In this document: piece after piece, positions 7,819 through 16,365 of the stretch | How the letters are laid out: every line of letters begins with the position of its first letter | How positions within the stretch are numbered: position 1 is the stretch's first letter | Assembly (NCBI RefSeq): GCF_000219585.1 | Contig: NC_015731.1 | Span: 124,001-188,000 of the forward strand | Source: Nitrosomonas sp. Is79A3 | Lineage (GTDB): Bacteria; Pseudomonadota; Gammaproteobacteria; Burkholderiales; Nitrosomonadaceae | Direction: 5' to 3' | DNA length: 64,000 nt | Notes under the pieces: model-generated | What the model was told of the DNA's origin: nothing | Seen by the model: the letters and a program-made list of their open reading frames with translations, nothing else | Databases searched by the model: none | Program-made: the position numbers and the translations under genes

Positions 7819-9885
7819 ATGAACAAAGAGCAACTGAAAAAACTCGAAGCCGATCTGTGGAGCGCCGCCGATAAACTGCGCGCGAACTCCGACCTGAAGT
7901 CGAGCGAATATGCGACACCGGTGCTGGGGCTGATCTTCCTCAAATTTGCCGACAACAACTACCGCCGTCACGAGAAAGCCATTCTCGCCGAATATCAGCA
8001 GTTGCAGGGCACCCGACGCGAGAAACCGGTTTCTGAAATCGCCATTGAGAAATGCGGTTTTTACCTGCCCGACCACACCCGCTACGATTATCTGCTGAAA
8101 CTGCCGGAAGAAAAGGACATCGCCAAGGCGCTCAAGGAAGCGATGAAAGCCATCGAGGAATACAAGCCGGAACTCGAAGGCGTGCTGCCGAAGGACGAAT
8201 ACGCGGCGCTGACGCGCACCGACAAAACCATCCCGCAACAATTACTGAGAACGTTCGCGGATATTCCCGCTAATGCGACCGGCGACCTGTTCGGGCAGAT
8301 TTATGAATACTTCCTGTCCGAATTCGCGCGCAGCGAAGGCCAGAAAGGCGGCGAGTTTTTCACGCCGCGTTCGGTGGTGCGCCTGATGGTCGAAATCATC
8401 GAACCGCACGGCGGCAAAGTGTTCGATCCCGCCTGCGGTTCCGGCGGCATGTTCGTGCAATCCGCCCAATTCATCGAAGCGCATCGCAATGAACTGAAAG
8501 GCGCGGACAGCGGCGTGTATGTCTGCGGCCAGGAAAAAACCCAAGATACCGTCAAGCTGGCCAAGATGAACCTCGCGGTCAACGGCCTGCGCGGTGAAAT
8601 CAAGCAGGCCAACACCTATTACGAAGATCCGTATGACAGCCTCGGCGTATTCGATTACGTGCTCGCCAATCCGCCGTTCAACGTCGATGACGTGAGCCTT
8701 TCCAGCGTGGAAAAGGACAAGCGTTTCAACACCTATGGCATTCCGCGCAACAAATCGAAAGTGAAAAAAGCCGACGAAGGCAAGGAAACCGTGCCGAACG
8801 GCAACTACCTGTGGATCAGCCTGTTCGCCACCTCGCTCAAACCGCAAGGCCGCGCCGCATTGGTCATGGCAAATTCCGCCTCCGATGCGCGCCACTCCGA
8901 AGCCGACATCCGCAAAACATTGATCGAGCAGAATCTGATTTACGCCATGCTGACACTGCCGTCGAACATGTTCTACACCGTCACGCTGCCCGCGACGCTG
9001 TGGTTTTTTGACAAAGCCAAGAACGATGACAGGATTTTATTCATCGACGCACGCAACATTTTCACCCAGATCGACCGCGCCCACCGCGAATTCAGCGCAG
9101 AACACATCCAGAACATCGCCCTCATCAGCCACCTGCACAAAGGCCAGCGCGAAAAATTCATCCGGCTCATCGGCCACTATTTTGCTGCCGGTATGGAGCG
9201 GCTGATCGAAAACAACGCAAAGATCGAACCCGTCTGCACGCAATTGCTCGACGTGCTGGATGATGCGGACGGCAAACAAGCCGTGGATGAACTGCTGCAG
9301 CACTGGAGGGAACTGGAAAAGTTACAGACCCATTACGCGCAATACCGCAAAGAACATGCGATTGCGGCAGAAATCGACAAGAAAAACCAGGCACAACACC
9401 AGTTGCGCAATGCATTTGATCCTTTTTTCACCGCACTGCACGATGGTTTGAAGCGCCTGGACAAGGTCGTGCGCCAGCACGAAAAACAGCAAACCGAGCA
9501 GGCGCAGCGGGAAGGCAAGCGCACCGCAACTGACCGCAGAACAAAAGCACTCAAAACCGCGCTGGAAGAACTGCACCAGGATGTAAAAAGCGCGGAAATC
9601 TACTACCAGCATATCCACTGGCTGCAGGAACGCTTCCCCAACGCGCAATACGAAGATGTCACCGGACTGTGCAAATTGGCCACGCCCGAGGAAGTGAAAG
9701 AGCAGGACTATTCGCTGAATGCGGGGCGCTACGTCGGCGTGGTGATTGAGGAGGATGGCAAGACGGAAGAGGAATTCATTGAAGAGGTATTAGCAATGAA
9801 TGATGAGCTTTCTGACTTGAATAAAGCTGCTCAGATGTTGGAAAGCACAGTTGCCCGCAATATTCGTTTAATGGTGGGTGACTGA
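7819..9885 (+). CDS. hsdM: Type I restriction-modification system methyltransferase subunit
   Basis: The N6-adenine DNA methyltransferase subunit of a type I system; it works with HsdS to methylate the recognition site and with HsdR to form the endonuclease. The N-terminal helical HsdM domain (about residues 5-150) is followed by the catalytic domain with motif I DPACGSGGMF (D203 onward) and motif IV NPPF (284-287). At 688 residues it is longer than the classical HsdM of about 520. The extra length is a charged, probably coiled-coil region around residues 480-620 before the usual YSLNAGRYVG segment. Base composition is visibly richer in G+C than in the flanking genes, except for the last 90 bases or so. 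It overlaps hsdS as TGATG. The gene begins the island. Confidence 0.96.
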   Translation: MNKEQLKKLEADLWSAADKLRANSDLKSSEYATPVLGLIFLKFADNNYRRHEKAILAEYQQLQGTRREKPVSEIAIEKCGFYLPDHTRYDYLLKLPEEKDIAKALKEAMKAIEEYKPELEGVLPKDEYAALTRTDKTIPQQLLRTFADIPANATGDLFGQIYEYFLSEFARSEGQKGGEFFTPRSVVRLMVEIIEPHGGKVFDPACGSGGMFVQSAQFIEAHRNELKGADSGVYVCGQEKTQDTVKLAKMNLAVNGLRGEIKQANTYYEDPYDSLGVFDYVLANPPFNVDDVSLSSVEKDKRFNTYGIPRNKSKVKKADEGKETVPNGNYLWISLFATSLKPQGRAALVMANSASDARHSEADIRKTLIEQNLIYAMLTLPSNMFYTVTLPATLWFFDKAKNDDRILFIDARNIFTQIDRAHREFSAEHIQNIALISHLHKGQREKFIRLIGHYFAAGMERLIENNAKIEPVCTQLLDVLDDADGKQAVDELLQHWRELEKLQTHYAQYRKEHAIAAEIDKKNQAQHQLRNAFDPFFTALHDGLKRLDKVVRQHEKQQTEQAQREGKRTATDRRTKALKTALEELHQDVKSAEIYYQHIHWLQERFPNAQYEDVTGLCKLATPEEVKEQDYSLNAGRYVGVVIEEDGKTEEEFIEEVLAMNDELSDLNKAAQMLESTVARNIRLMVGD

Positions 9886-11090
9886 TGATAGGCGTTCGCA
9901 TAATTCACCTTGGCGAAATTGCCCGATTTCGCTACGGAAAAATGCCCGAGACAGAGAAAATACTTGTCGATGATGCGACTGGCGGCTTCCCAATTTTCAC
10001 AGGATATCGGATAGCGGGGCGCTATTCTGAATTCAATATTGAAACTCCAAAGCTAATAGTCGTATGTCGAGGCGTAGGTGGTACGGGTGATGTAAAAATC
10101 ACTCCAGCTAAATGCTGGCTGACAAATTTGTCTATTGTCTTTGAGCTAGTAGAGGAGTTTGCAGACATACATTATCTGTACTATTTCTTCGCAGCATATA
10201 GCTTACGTTTCTTGGACACAGGCTCAGCACAGTCACAGATTACGATTACCGATCTTCAGCGTTTGAAGATACCGCTTCCGAATTTGATTACACAGAAAAA
10301 AATCGCGGCAATACTCTCGGCGTATGACGAGCTGATCGAAAACAACCAGCGGCGCATCGCACTGCTGGAAAAGATGGCCGAGGAAATCTACCGCGAATGG
10401 TTCGTGCGCATGCGTTTTCCCGACCATGAGAAGGTGAAGAAGGTCAAAGGTGTGCCAGAAGACTGGTGTGTCGCCGAGCTAAAAGAATTGGCTTCGATAA
10501 ATCCATCCAGCATCAATCGCCAAGGCAATCCAGAATCAATTCTTTACGTCGATATTAGTTCGGTCAGCACCAATCGGATTGATGATGTGACTCCATATAT
10601 TTCTGCAAATGCTCCGGGGCGCGCTCGTCGCCGCGTGAAACATGGTGATGTCATCTGGTCATCGGTGCGTCCCGCGAATCGTGCATACTGCTTGATCTAC
10701 GAACCACCTGAAAATTTGATTGTTTCGACTGGTTTTGCTGTGATCCGCCCAAACTCGGCAACACCATTCACGTTCTTATTTTTTGCAGTCACGAGTAATC
10801 CCTTCGTTGATCAAATGACGACAGTTGCCAAAGGAGCTGCCTATCCCGCGACGAGTTTCGATGATTTTGAGAAAGCAAAGCTGCTTGTCCCAACTGAAGA
10901 CTTGCTGAGAGCCTTCCATGAGAAAATTGAGCCAATGTTTCGACAGAGGCACTTTCTTCAACAGCAATCCGAACGGCTAAGGAAAACCCGTGACATGCTT
11001 CTCCCCCGCCTCATCTCCGGCAAACTTTCCGTCGAGCATCTCGACATCCAATTCCCGCCTGGTATGGAGGAATCCGCGCATGCCAATTGA
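9885..11090 (+). CDS. hsdS: Type I restriction-modification specificity subunit
   Basis: A 401-residue specificity subunit that reads the bipartite target sequence. It has two target-recognition domains (about residues 5-135 and 190-330), separated by a conserved helical spacer (about 138-190, containing ILSAYDELIENNQRRIALL and EIYREWFVRMRFP). A second helical repeat closes the protein (about 340-380, LRKTRDMLLPRLISGKL). The start overlaps the hsdM stop. The spacer and C-terminal helices are richer in G+C, as hsdM is, whereas both recognition domains are more AT-rich, which suggests that recognition domains were exchanged by recombination. The last 20 codons and the following bases are repeated in diverged form at 11857-11935. 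Confidence 0.95.
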   Translation: MIGVRIIHLGEIARFRYGKMPETEKILVDDATGGFPIFTGYRIAGRYSEFNIETPKLIVVCRGVGGTGDVKITPAKCWLTNLSIVFELVEEFADIHYLYYFFAAYSLRFLDTGSAQSQITITDLQRLKIPLPNLITQKKIAAILSAYDELIENNQRRIALLEKMAEEIYREWFVRMRFPDHEKVKKVKGVPEDWCVAELKELASINPSSINRQGNPESILYVDISSVSTNRIDDVTPYISANAPGRARRRVKHGDVIWSSVRPANRAYCLIYEPPENLIVSTGFAVIRPNSATPFTFLFFAVTSNPFVDQMTTVAKGAAYPATSFDDFEKAKLLVPTEDLLRAFHEKIEPMFRQRHFLQQQSERLRKTRDMLLPRLISGKLSVEHLDIQFPPGMEESAHAN

Positions 11091-11100
11091 AACCATCAGC
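11021..11100 (+). repeat. Left copy of duplicated hsdS-tail/next-gene-start sequence
   Basis: These bases encode the hsdS C-terminus (KLSVEHLDIQFPPGMEE), contain a GGAGG ribosome site, and include an ATG at 11080 that opens MPIETIS in another frame. The arrangement parallels the right copy at 11857-11935, where the same tail precedes the real fic start MKFETFK. The MPIETIS frame runs straight into the antisense strand of the PIN toxin gene, so it looks like a truncated gene start. Confidence 0.7.
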
Positions 11101-11109
11101 GTGTTTGAT

Positions 11110-11532
11110 CTACAGCGCCCAAGGGTTGAATACTTGCGGGTACAGCGTGAAATCCTGCACGTTGCGGGTGACCACGGTGAGGCCGTGGCATTGGGCGGTG
11201 GCCATGATCAGGCCGTCCATGACCGGCAGGGGTTGTCCAGCCAGTTCGGCAGTCGCGGCGATTTGCGCCCAGACATGCAGCGCGGCGGCGTCGAGCGGCA
11301 GGATACGCCCGGCGAAACGCTGTTCCACCTTACCCAGCCAGGCGGTGAGCTTCTGGCTGCGGCGCGGGTCGGAGGCGCGCAATTTGAGGATGCCTTTTTC
11401 GATTTCCCCCAGGCTGATGACGCTGATAAACAAACTGGACTCATCCTGTTCGTCCAGCCAGCGGATGACTTCCGGCGCAGGGGTTTTCCGGACATATTCG
11501 GACAGTGCGCAGGTGTCCAGCAGCCAGCTCAT
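11110..11532 (-). CDS. PIN-domain ribonuclease toxin (VapC/FitB-like)
   Basis: A 140-residue PIN-domain protein, the toxin of a type II toxin-antitoxin pair; such proteins cleave RNA with a Mg-dependent acidic site. The expected acidic residues are present: D6 in LLDTCALSEY, E43 in SLGEIEKGI, D106 in PVMDGLIMATA and D127 in VTRNVQDF. Length and spacing are normal, so it looks intact. It overlaps the antitoxin gene by four bases (ATGA). The pair lies antisense inside the hsd operon between hsdS and fic, bounded by the duplicated hsdS tail. The RNA target cannot be read from sequence. Confidence 0.9.
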   Translation of the reverse strand: MSWLLDTCALSEYVRKTPAPEVIRWLDEQDESSLFISVISLGEIEKGILKLRASDPRRSQKLTAWLGKVEQRFAGRILPLDAAALHVWAQIAATAELAGQPLPVMDGLIMATAQCHGLTVVTRNVQDFTLYPQVFNPWAL

Positions 11533-11780
11533 AGCGCGATGGCGCGTCCGGTGTCACGGCTGCGGGAAATATCCAGATCATCCGTAGCGAGACCGGGTTG
11601 CAGCAGCGCGTCGGAGAGTTTGCCTTCACGGCGGGTGAGGCGGGCGTATTCTTGCGCCGACACCACCACCGCAGCGGGTTTGCCGTGCACAGTAACCGTT
11701 TGGGCATCGCCGCTGGCGGCTTGTTTGATGAGTTGGCTGAGATTACTTTTTGCTGCTTGCAGTTGCCATTCTTTATGCAT
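11529..11780 (-). CDS. Phd/YefM-type antitoxin
   Basis: An 83-residue antitoxin cognate to the adjacent PIN toxin. The start at 11780 is preferred because GGAGGG lies just upstream, while the frame's earlier TTG has none. The N-terminal Phd/YefM fold is visible in WQLQAAKSNLSQLIKQA and the strand-turn VTVHGKPAAVVVSAQEY (about residues 30-46). The C-terminal tail (about 55-83) would wrap the toxin. Antitoxins of this family usually repress their own operon. Two 8-bp near-repeats (TCTGTCCA and TCTGACCA on the coding strand, 9 bp apart) at about 11798-11815 could be the operator, which is inference. Confidence 0.88.
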   Translation of the reverse strand: MHKEWQLQAAKSNLSQLIKQAASGDAQTVTVHGKPAAVVVSAQEYARLTRREGKLSDALLQPGLATDDLDISRSRDTGRAIAL

Positions 11781-11856
11781 GATACCCTCCAATTATTTTG
11801 GTCAGACTGGACAGAATTTAGCACAAAGCGGATGGATTGGCTATGTTCCATTTTCA

Positions 11857-11935
11857 GTAAATTTTCCATCGAACATTTTTGCATCCGGTTTTCGCCCGGC
11901 ATGGAGGAGGATCTATGAAATTTGAAACATTTAAA
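11857..11935 (+). repeat. Right copy of duplicated hsdS-tail/next-gene-start sequence
   Basis: In frame this reads SKFSIEHFCIRFSPGMEED, a clear relative of the hsdS C-terminus KLSVEHLDIQFPPGMEE at 11021-11075, although no hsdS body precedes it. It carries the GGAGGAGG ribosome site of fic and the first fic codons. Roughly 70 percent of bases match the left copy by eye, so this is a diverged duplicate or an allelic remnant, not a fresh tandem copy. Confidence 0.75.
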
Positions 11936-13048
11936 GCCGGTGCTTGGCGCCAGCGTTATCAGTATAAAAGTTTCGAGCCGGTACCGGTGAATCATGAATG
12001 GGTATGGGAAGATGCGACCATCAATACCCTGCTGGAAGCGGCCAACCGTGCGCTCGGGGAATTGAATGCTTTTTCTTTGATCGTGCCGGATATCGACTTA
12101 TTTATTGAAATGCACGTGGTGAAGGAGGCGCAGACTTCCAGCCGGATTGAGGGCACGCAGACCGGTATCGACGAGGCGCTGATGTCTGAAGATCAGATTC
12201 AACCGGAAAAGCGCAATGACTGGCGCGAGGTGCGCAATTACATCGACGCGGTGAATAGCGCGGTTGCTGAATTAAAACATCTGCCGCTGTCGAACCGGCT
12301 GCTGAAACAAACGCATGAAATCCTGATGCGCGGCGTGCGCGGCGAGCATAAGCTACCGGGCGAATTTCGCACCAGCCAGAACTGGATCGGCGGCTCCAGC
12401 CTGACGGATGCCGCGTTTATTCCTTCCCATCCGGATGGCGTGCCTGACTTGATGAGCGATCTGGAAGCGTTTTGGCACAATGAGGAAATTGTGGTACCGC
12501 ACTTGATCCGCGTGGCGATCAGTCACTATCAGTTCGAAACCATCCATCCGTTTCTGGACGGCAACGGCCGTATTGGCCGTTTGCTGATCCCTTTGTATCT
12601 GGTTAGCCATGGCTTGCTGGAGAAACCTTCGTTGTATCTATCGGATTTTTTCGAGCGCAACCGGGCGAGTTATTATGATGCGCTGATGGGTGTACGGGTA
12701 TCGAACGACCTGATTCACTGGGTGCGCTTCTTTCTGCAAGGTGTGGCCGAAACCGCCACCAAGGGACGCGACGTATTCCGGCAGGTATTGGCGCTGCGTA
12801 CCGAGGTGGAACTCGCTGTGCTGACATTGGGCAAACGCGCTGCCAATGCGCGGCAGTTGTTGAATTTATTGTATCGTAAGCCCATTGTGACAGCGGCTGA
12901 AATTGAACGAAATCTGTCCGTGAGTTCGCCAACAGCGAATGCCTTGATCCGGGATTTCGAACAATTAGAGCTATTGCAGGAAATTACCGGACAGCAACGT
13001 GGGCGCGCTTACGTGTTTGATCGTTACTTAAGCTTGTTCACTAGTTAA
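11915..13048 (+). CDS. Fic family protein (predicted AMPylase) within the hsd operon
   Basis: A 377-residue Fic-domain protein with the complete catalytic motif HPFLDGNGRIGR (H211-R222). Fic enzymes usually transfer AMP from ATP to hydroxyl side chains of target proteins. An N-terminal inhibitory motif, SSRIEG (S75-G80, with E79), precedes the core, so the protein is predicted to be autoinhibited (class II). The C-terminal 80 residues look like a winged helix (SVSSPTANALIRDFEQL), suggesting DNA binding. The ATG at 11915 follows GGAGGAGG and is chosen over an in-frame ATG 36 bases upstream. fic genes between hsdS and hsdR are known from other type I loci. Its target and its relation to restriction are not shown by the sequence. 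Confidence 0.92.
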   Translation: MKFETFKAGAWRQRYQYKSFEPVPVNHEWVWEDATINTLLEAANRALGELNAFSLIVPDIDLFIEMHVVKEAQTSSRIEGTQTGIDEALMSEDQIQPEKRNDWREVRNYIDAVNSAVAELKHLPLSNRLLKQTHEILMRGVRGEHKLPGEFRTSQNWIGGSSLTDAAFIPSHPDGVPDLMSDLEAFWHNEEIVVPHLIRVAISHYQFETIHPFLDGNGRIGRLLIPLYLVSHGLLEKPSLYLSDFFERNRASYYDALMGVRVSNDLIHWVRFFLQGVAETATKGRDVFRQVLALRTEVELAVLTLGKRAANARQLLNLLYRKPIVTAAEIERNLSVSSPTANALIRDFEQLELLQEITGQQRGRAYVFDRYLSLFTS

Positions 13049-13096
13049 GGGAAACCTATTTCCCTTAACTTGGACGGCGATTAAGTTAAGGGAAAA
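13043..13096. promoter_or_regulatory. Inverted and direct AGTTAAGGGAAA repeats between fic and hsdR
   Basis: A perfect 12-bp inverted repeat, AGTTAAGGGAAA with TTTCCCTTAACT, stands around a CCTA loop at 13043-13070 and includes the fic stop codon. A third copy of the motif in direct orientation lies at 13084-13095, ahead of hsdR. No T-run follows the hairpin, so a simple terminator is unlikely. The arrangement suits an operator, perhaps for the winged-helix part of Fic, or an RNA hairpin that limits hsdR expression. Both roles are inference. Confidence 0.65.
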
Positions 13097-13120
13097 TAAT
13101 AAATCCGAATAGAAAACTGA

Positions 13121-16100
13121 ATGCCTAATTTCATTTCCGAAGATCAGATCGAGCAAGCGTTGGTGCAGAAACTCCAGCATCTGCACGGCTTCGACGTGCT
13201 CGATTGCCATACGGACAATGCGGAGGACTTGAACGACGGTTCAAACCGCGCCAGCAAACGCGATGTGATCTTGGTGGACCGGCTGCGTGAAGCCGCGCTT
13301 CGCCTGAACCCGGATATTCCGCGAGAAGCCATCGAGAGTGCTTTGGAAAAACTGTGTGAACGGCGGCAGGCGATGACACTGATTGCGGCAAACCAGGAAA
13401 TCTACGGCCTGTTGCGCGACGGTATTCCGGTGACGTTCGACAATGCACAGGGACAGTCTCAGCAGGAACGCGTGCGCTTGCTGGATTTTAACGTGCCGGG
13501 AAATAACCGCTATCTGGCCGTGACGCAGTTGTGGATTAAGGGCGAGCGCGGTTTCCGCCGCCCGGATGTGTTGCTGTATGTGAACGGTATTCCGCTGGTG
13601 TTCATCGAGCTGAAAAATTCTAATGTGAAGCTGCGCAACGCTTACGACGACAATCTGACGAATTACAAGGCGGAGATTCCGCAGCTTTTCCTGACCAATG
13701 CGTTTTGCGTGCTGTCGAACGCCGTCGAAACCAGAGTCGGCAGCATCACGGCGCAGTGGGAGCATTATTTCAACTGGCTGCGCGCCGATGACGAGAAACA
13801 GAAAATTGACCGTGCGGCAATCCGCGCGCAAGGCACCAGCCTGGAAGGAGTCATCGAGGGTTTGCTGCCGCAGCAAAAGTTACTGGATTACGTGGAGAAT
13901 TTCGTTCTCTATTACAAAGACACGCAGAAAATCATCGCGCAGAACCATCAGTTTATTGGCGTGAATCGCGCTTATGACGTCTTCCTCCAACGTGCGGAAT
14001 TGGCAGGCAAGCTCGGGGTGTTCTGGCATACGCAGGGATCGGGCAAGAGTTTTTCGATGATTTTTTATGCGCGCAAAATTTTCCGCAAACAGACCGGCAA
14101 TTTCACTTTCGTCGTGGTGACCGACCGCGATGATCTGGATGGGCAGATTTATCGCAATTTCTTGCATACCCGCACGGTGAGTGAGGCTGAGGCGGCACAA
14201 CCGAAGAACAGCGAGGAAATGCGCAAATTCCTCGGGCAGAACAAACGCATCGTTTTCACGCTGATCCAGAAATTCCGCTGGGACAAAGGCCGCGAATATC
14301 CCGAGCTGTCAAATCGCAACGACATCATCGTGATCGTCGACGAGGCGCACCGCACGCAATACAAGTCGCTGGCGGAGAACATGCGCAAAGGGCTGCCCAG
14401 GGCGAACTATCTGGCATTCACCGGCACGCCGCTGCTCGGGCGCGAACGTAAGACCAATGCGTGGTTTGGCGGTTATGTGTCGGAATACAACTTTCAGCAA
14501 TCGATGGACGATGGTGCGACAGTGCCGCTGTTTTACCAGAAACGCGTGCCGGAAGTATTGATCCAGAACGAGGGATTGAGCGAGGAGTTTTACCAGATTC
14601 TGGAAGATGAGAATCTGGATGAAGCGCAGCAGGCCAAGCTGGAGCAGCGTTTCTCCACGGAAATAGAAGTCATCAAACGCGACGACCGGCTGGAAAAAAT
14701 CGCAAGGGACATCGTTTATCACTTCCCCCGACGCGGCTATCTCGGTAAAGGATTGGTGGTATCGGTGGATAAATTCACCGCCGTGAAGATGTACGACAAG
14801 GTGCAGCGGCTGTGGAAGGAAGAGATAAGAGCCTTGAAAGGGATTATCAGCAAAACCGCCAGCGAAATTGAGAAGCGGCGTCTGGAGCAGCGCATTGAAT
14901 TCATGCGTGCTGTTGAAATGGCCGTGGTGATTAGCGGAGACGCGGGCGAGGAAGAAAAATTTGCCGCGCAGGGCTTGATCATCAAACCGCATCGCGAACG
15001 CATGGATAAGCTGGATGAACACGGGCACGATATTGAATACAACTACAAAGACCCGGAGCATCCGCTGCAATTGGTGTTTGTCTGCGCCATGTGGCTGACC
15101 GGCTTTGATGCTCCGACACTTTCCACGTTATATCTCGACAAACCGATGCAAGGCCATACGCTGATGCAAACCATCGCCCGCGCCAATCGCGTGACGTCGT
15201 GGAAGATCAACGCGGTGGAGAAGCGTAATGGCGAAATCGTGGATTACTACAATGTGTTCCGCAACATGAAGCTGGCGCTGAGAGACTACGCGCAAGGCGG
15301 CGACGAGACCGAATCGCCGGTCAAGGAAAAAGCGGAACTGTTCCGTTTGCTGGACGATGCAATTGAACAAGGCTTTGCGTTTTGCCACGAGAAGGCGGTT
15401 GCGTTGCGCGAGGTGCTGGGCAGCGACAATGTATTCAAGCAGGTCGGGCGATTTGAGTCGTTTGCCAACACCTTGCTGGCAAACGACGAGTGGCGCAGGA
15501 GTTTCAACGTGTATGAAAACACCATCACGTCGCTGTATGAGGCGTGCAAGCCGGAGGTTTTGGGACGCGGCAAGGGGCGCGAGGTGGCGGTGTTTCAGTA
15601 TCTGCGCGGTGTGATCGAAGCGCATATCGAGCAAAAAGACATCGACGCGATCAGCTTGAAGATTGCCGAGCTGCTGGATGAGAGTGTGGTGGTGGATGGC
15701 GCGGAAGTGCTTAAAGCACAACAAAACGATGCGGAATATCAGATTATTCAAAAGGGAAAAACCTGGGATTTGAGCAAAATCAATTTCGACAAATTGCGCG
15801 AGGAATTCAAACAAGCGGCTTACAAGCATATCGAGATCGCCGATCTGCGCGCCTTTTTGCAGCATAAATTGGAATTGATGCTGCAACAGAATGCAACCCG
15901 TACTGATTTTGCTCAGCGCTTGCAGCAGATTATTGACACCTACAACGCTGGCGGCTCATCAACCGAAAACTACTATGAAGATCTGATGAAGTTTACCGAG
16001 GATTTGCGGGAAGAAGATGAGCGCCACATCCGCGAAGGCTTGAACGAGGATGAACTGGAACTGTTCGATTTGCTGAAAAAAGACAAGATGACGCAAGAGG

Positions 16101-16348
16101 AAACACAGAAAGTCCGGCTTGCCGCAAAGTCACTGCTGCATCGCCTTCTGCAAGAACACCCCAAAGTATTGGTGCAGGATTGGTATAAGGATACGCAAAC
16201 CCAGAAAATGGTGCGGTCTGCGGTCGAGCAAGTTTTGGATAACAATTTGCCGGAAAGCTATGATCGTGTGCTATTCCGCGAGAAATGCGACAATGTGTTT
16301 TATCTGGTACTGGAATATGCCAGCCATGGCAGGAAGTGGGCCGCTTGA
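13121..16348 (+). CDS. hsdR: Type I restriction endonuclease motor/nuclease subunit
   Basis: The 1075-residue restriction subunit, which translocates DNA with ATP and cuts unmethylated DNA when assembled with HsdM and HsdS. The N-terminal nuclease has D149 and E163-L-K165 (RRPDVLLYV, then VFIELKNS), the usual PD-(D/E)xK arrangement. The SF2 helicase domains contain Walker A TQGSGKS (304-310), DEAH (407-410) and FTGTPLL, followed by the second RecA domain with MWLTGFDAPTLSTLY. The C-terminal third is the helical region that binds the methylase. It looks intact and full length. It ends 17 bp from the convergent pilU gene and closes the island. Confidence 0.96.
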   Translation: MPNFISEDQIEQALVQKLQHLHGFDVLDCHTDNAEDLNDGSNRASKRDVILVDRLREAALRLNPDIPREAIESALEKLCERRQAMTLIAANQEIYGLLRDGIPVTFDNAQGQSQQERVRLLDFNVPGNNRYLAVTQLWIKGERGFRRPDVLLYVNGIPLVFIELKNSNVKLRNAYDDNLTNYKAEIPQLFLTNAFCVLSNAVETRVGSITAQWEHYFNWLRADDEKQKIDRAAIRAQGTSLEGVIEGLLPQQKLLDYVENFVLYYKDTQKIIAQNHQFIGVNRAYDVFLQRAELAGKLGVFWHTQGSGKSFSMIFYARKIFRKQTGNFTFVVVTDRDDLDGQIYRNFLHTRTVSEAEAAQPKNSEEMRKFLGQNKRIVFTLIQKFRWDKGREYPELSNRNDIIVIVDEAHRTQYKSLAENMRKGLPRANYLAFTGTPLLGRERKTNAWFGGYVSEYNFQQSMDDGATVPLFYQKRVPEVLIQNEGLSEEFYQILEDENLDEAQQAKLEQRFSTEIEVIKRDDRLEKIARDIVYHFPRRGYLGKGLVVSVDKFTAVKMYDKVQRLWKEEIRALKGIISKTASEIEKRRLEQRIEFMRAVEMAVVISGDAGEEEKFAAQGLIIKPHRERMDKLDEHGHDIEYNYKDPEHPLQLVFVCAMWLTGFDAPTLSTLYLDKPMQGHTLMQTIARANRVTSWKINAVEKRNGEIVDYYNVFRNMKLALRDYAQGGDETESPVKEKAELFRLLDDAIEQGFAFCHEKAVALREVLGSDNVFKQVGRFESFANTLLANDEWRRSFNVYENTITSLYEACKPEVLGRGKGREVAVFQYLRGVIEAHIEQKDIDAISLKIAELLDESVVVDGAEVLKAQQNDAEYQIIQKGKTWDLSKINFDKLREEFKQAAYKHIEIADLRAFLQHKLELMLQQNATRTDFAQRLQQIIDTYNAGGSSTENYYEDLMKFTEDLREEDERHIREGLNEDELELFDLLKKDKMTQEETQKVRLAAKSLLHRLLQEHPKVLVQDWYKDTQTQKMVRSAVEQVLDNNLPESYDRVLFREKCDNVFYLVLEYASHGRKWAA

Positions 16349-16365
16349 AGTTTATTATGGTGCCC

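Noticed and set aside
10990..11925. A 311-codon plus-strand open frame across the toxin-antitoxin region
   Set aside because: It is the antisense shadow of the PIN toxin and Phd antitoxin genes, which have clear domains, ribosome sites and a four-base overlap. Only its short MPIETIS start is informative as a remnant.
7819..16348. Prophage or integrative element carrying the restriction genes
   Set aside because: No integrase, phage gene, tRNA attachment site or flanking direct repeat was seen; the tRNA-Arg is 28 kb away.
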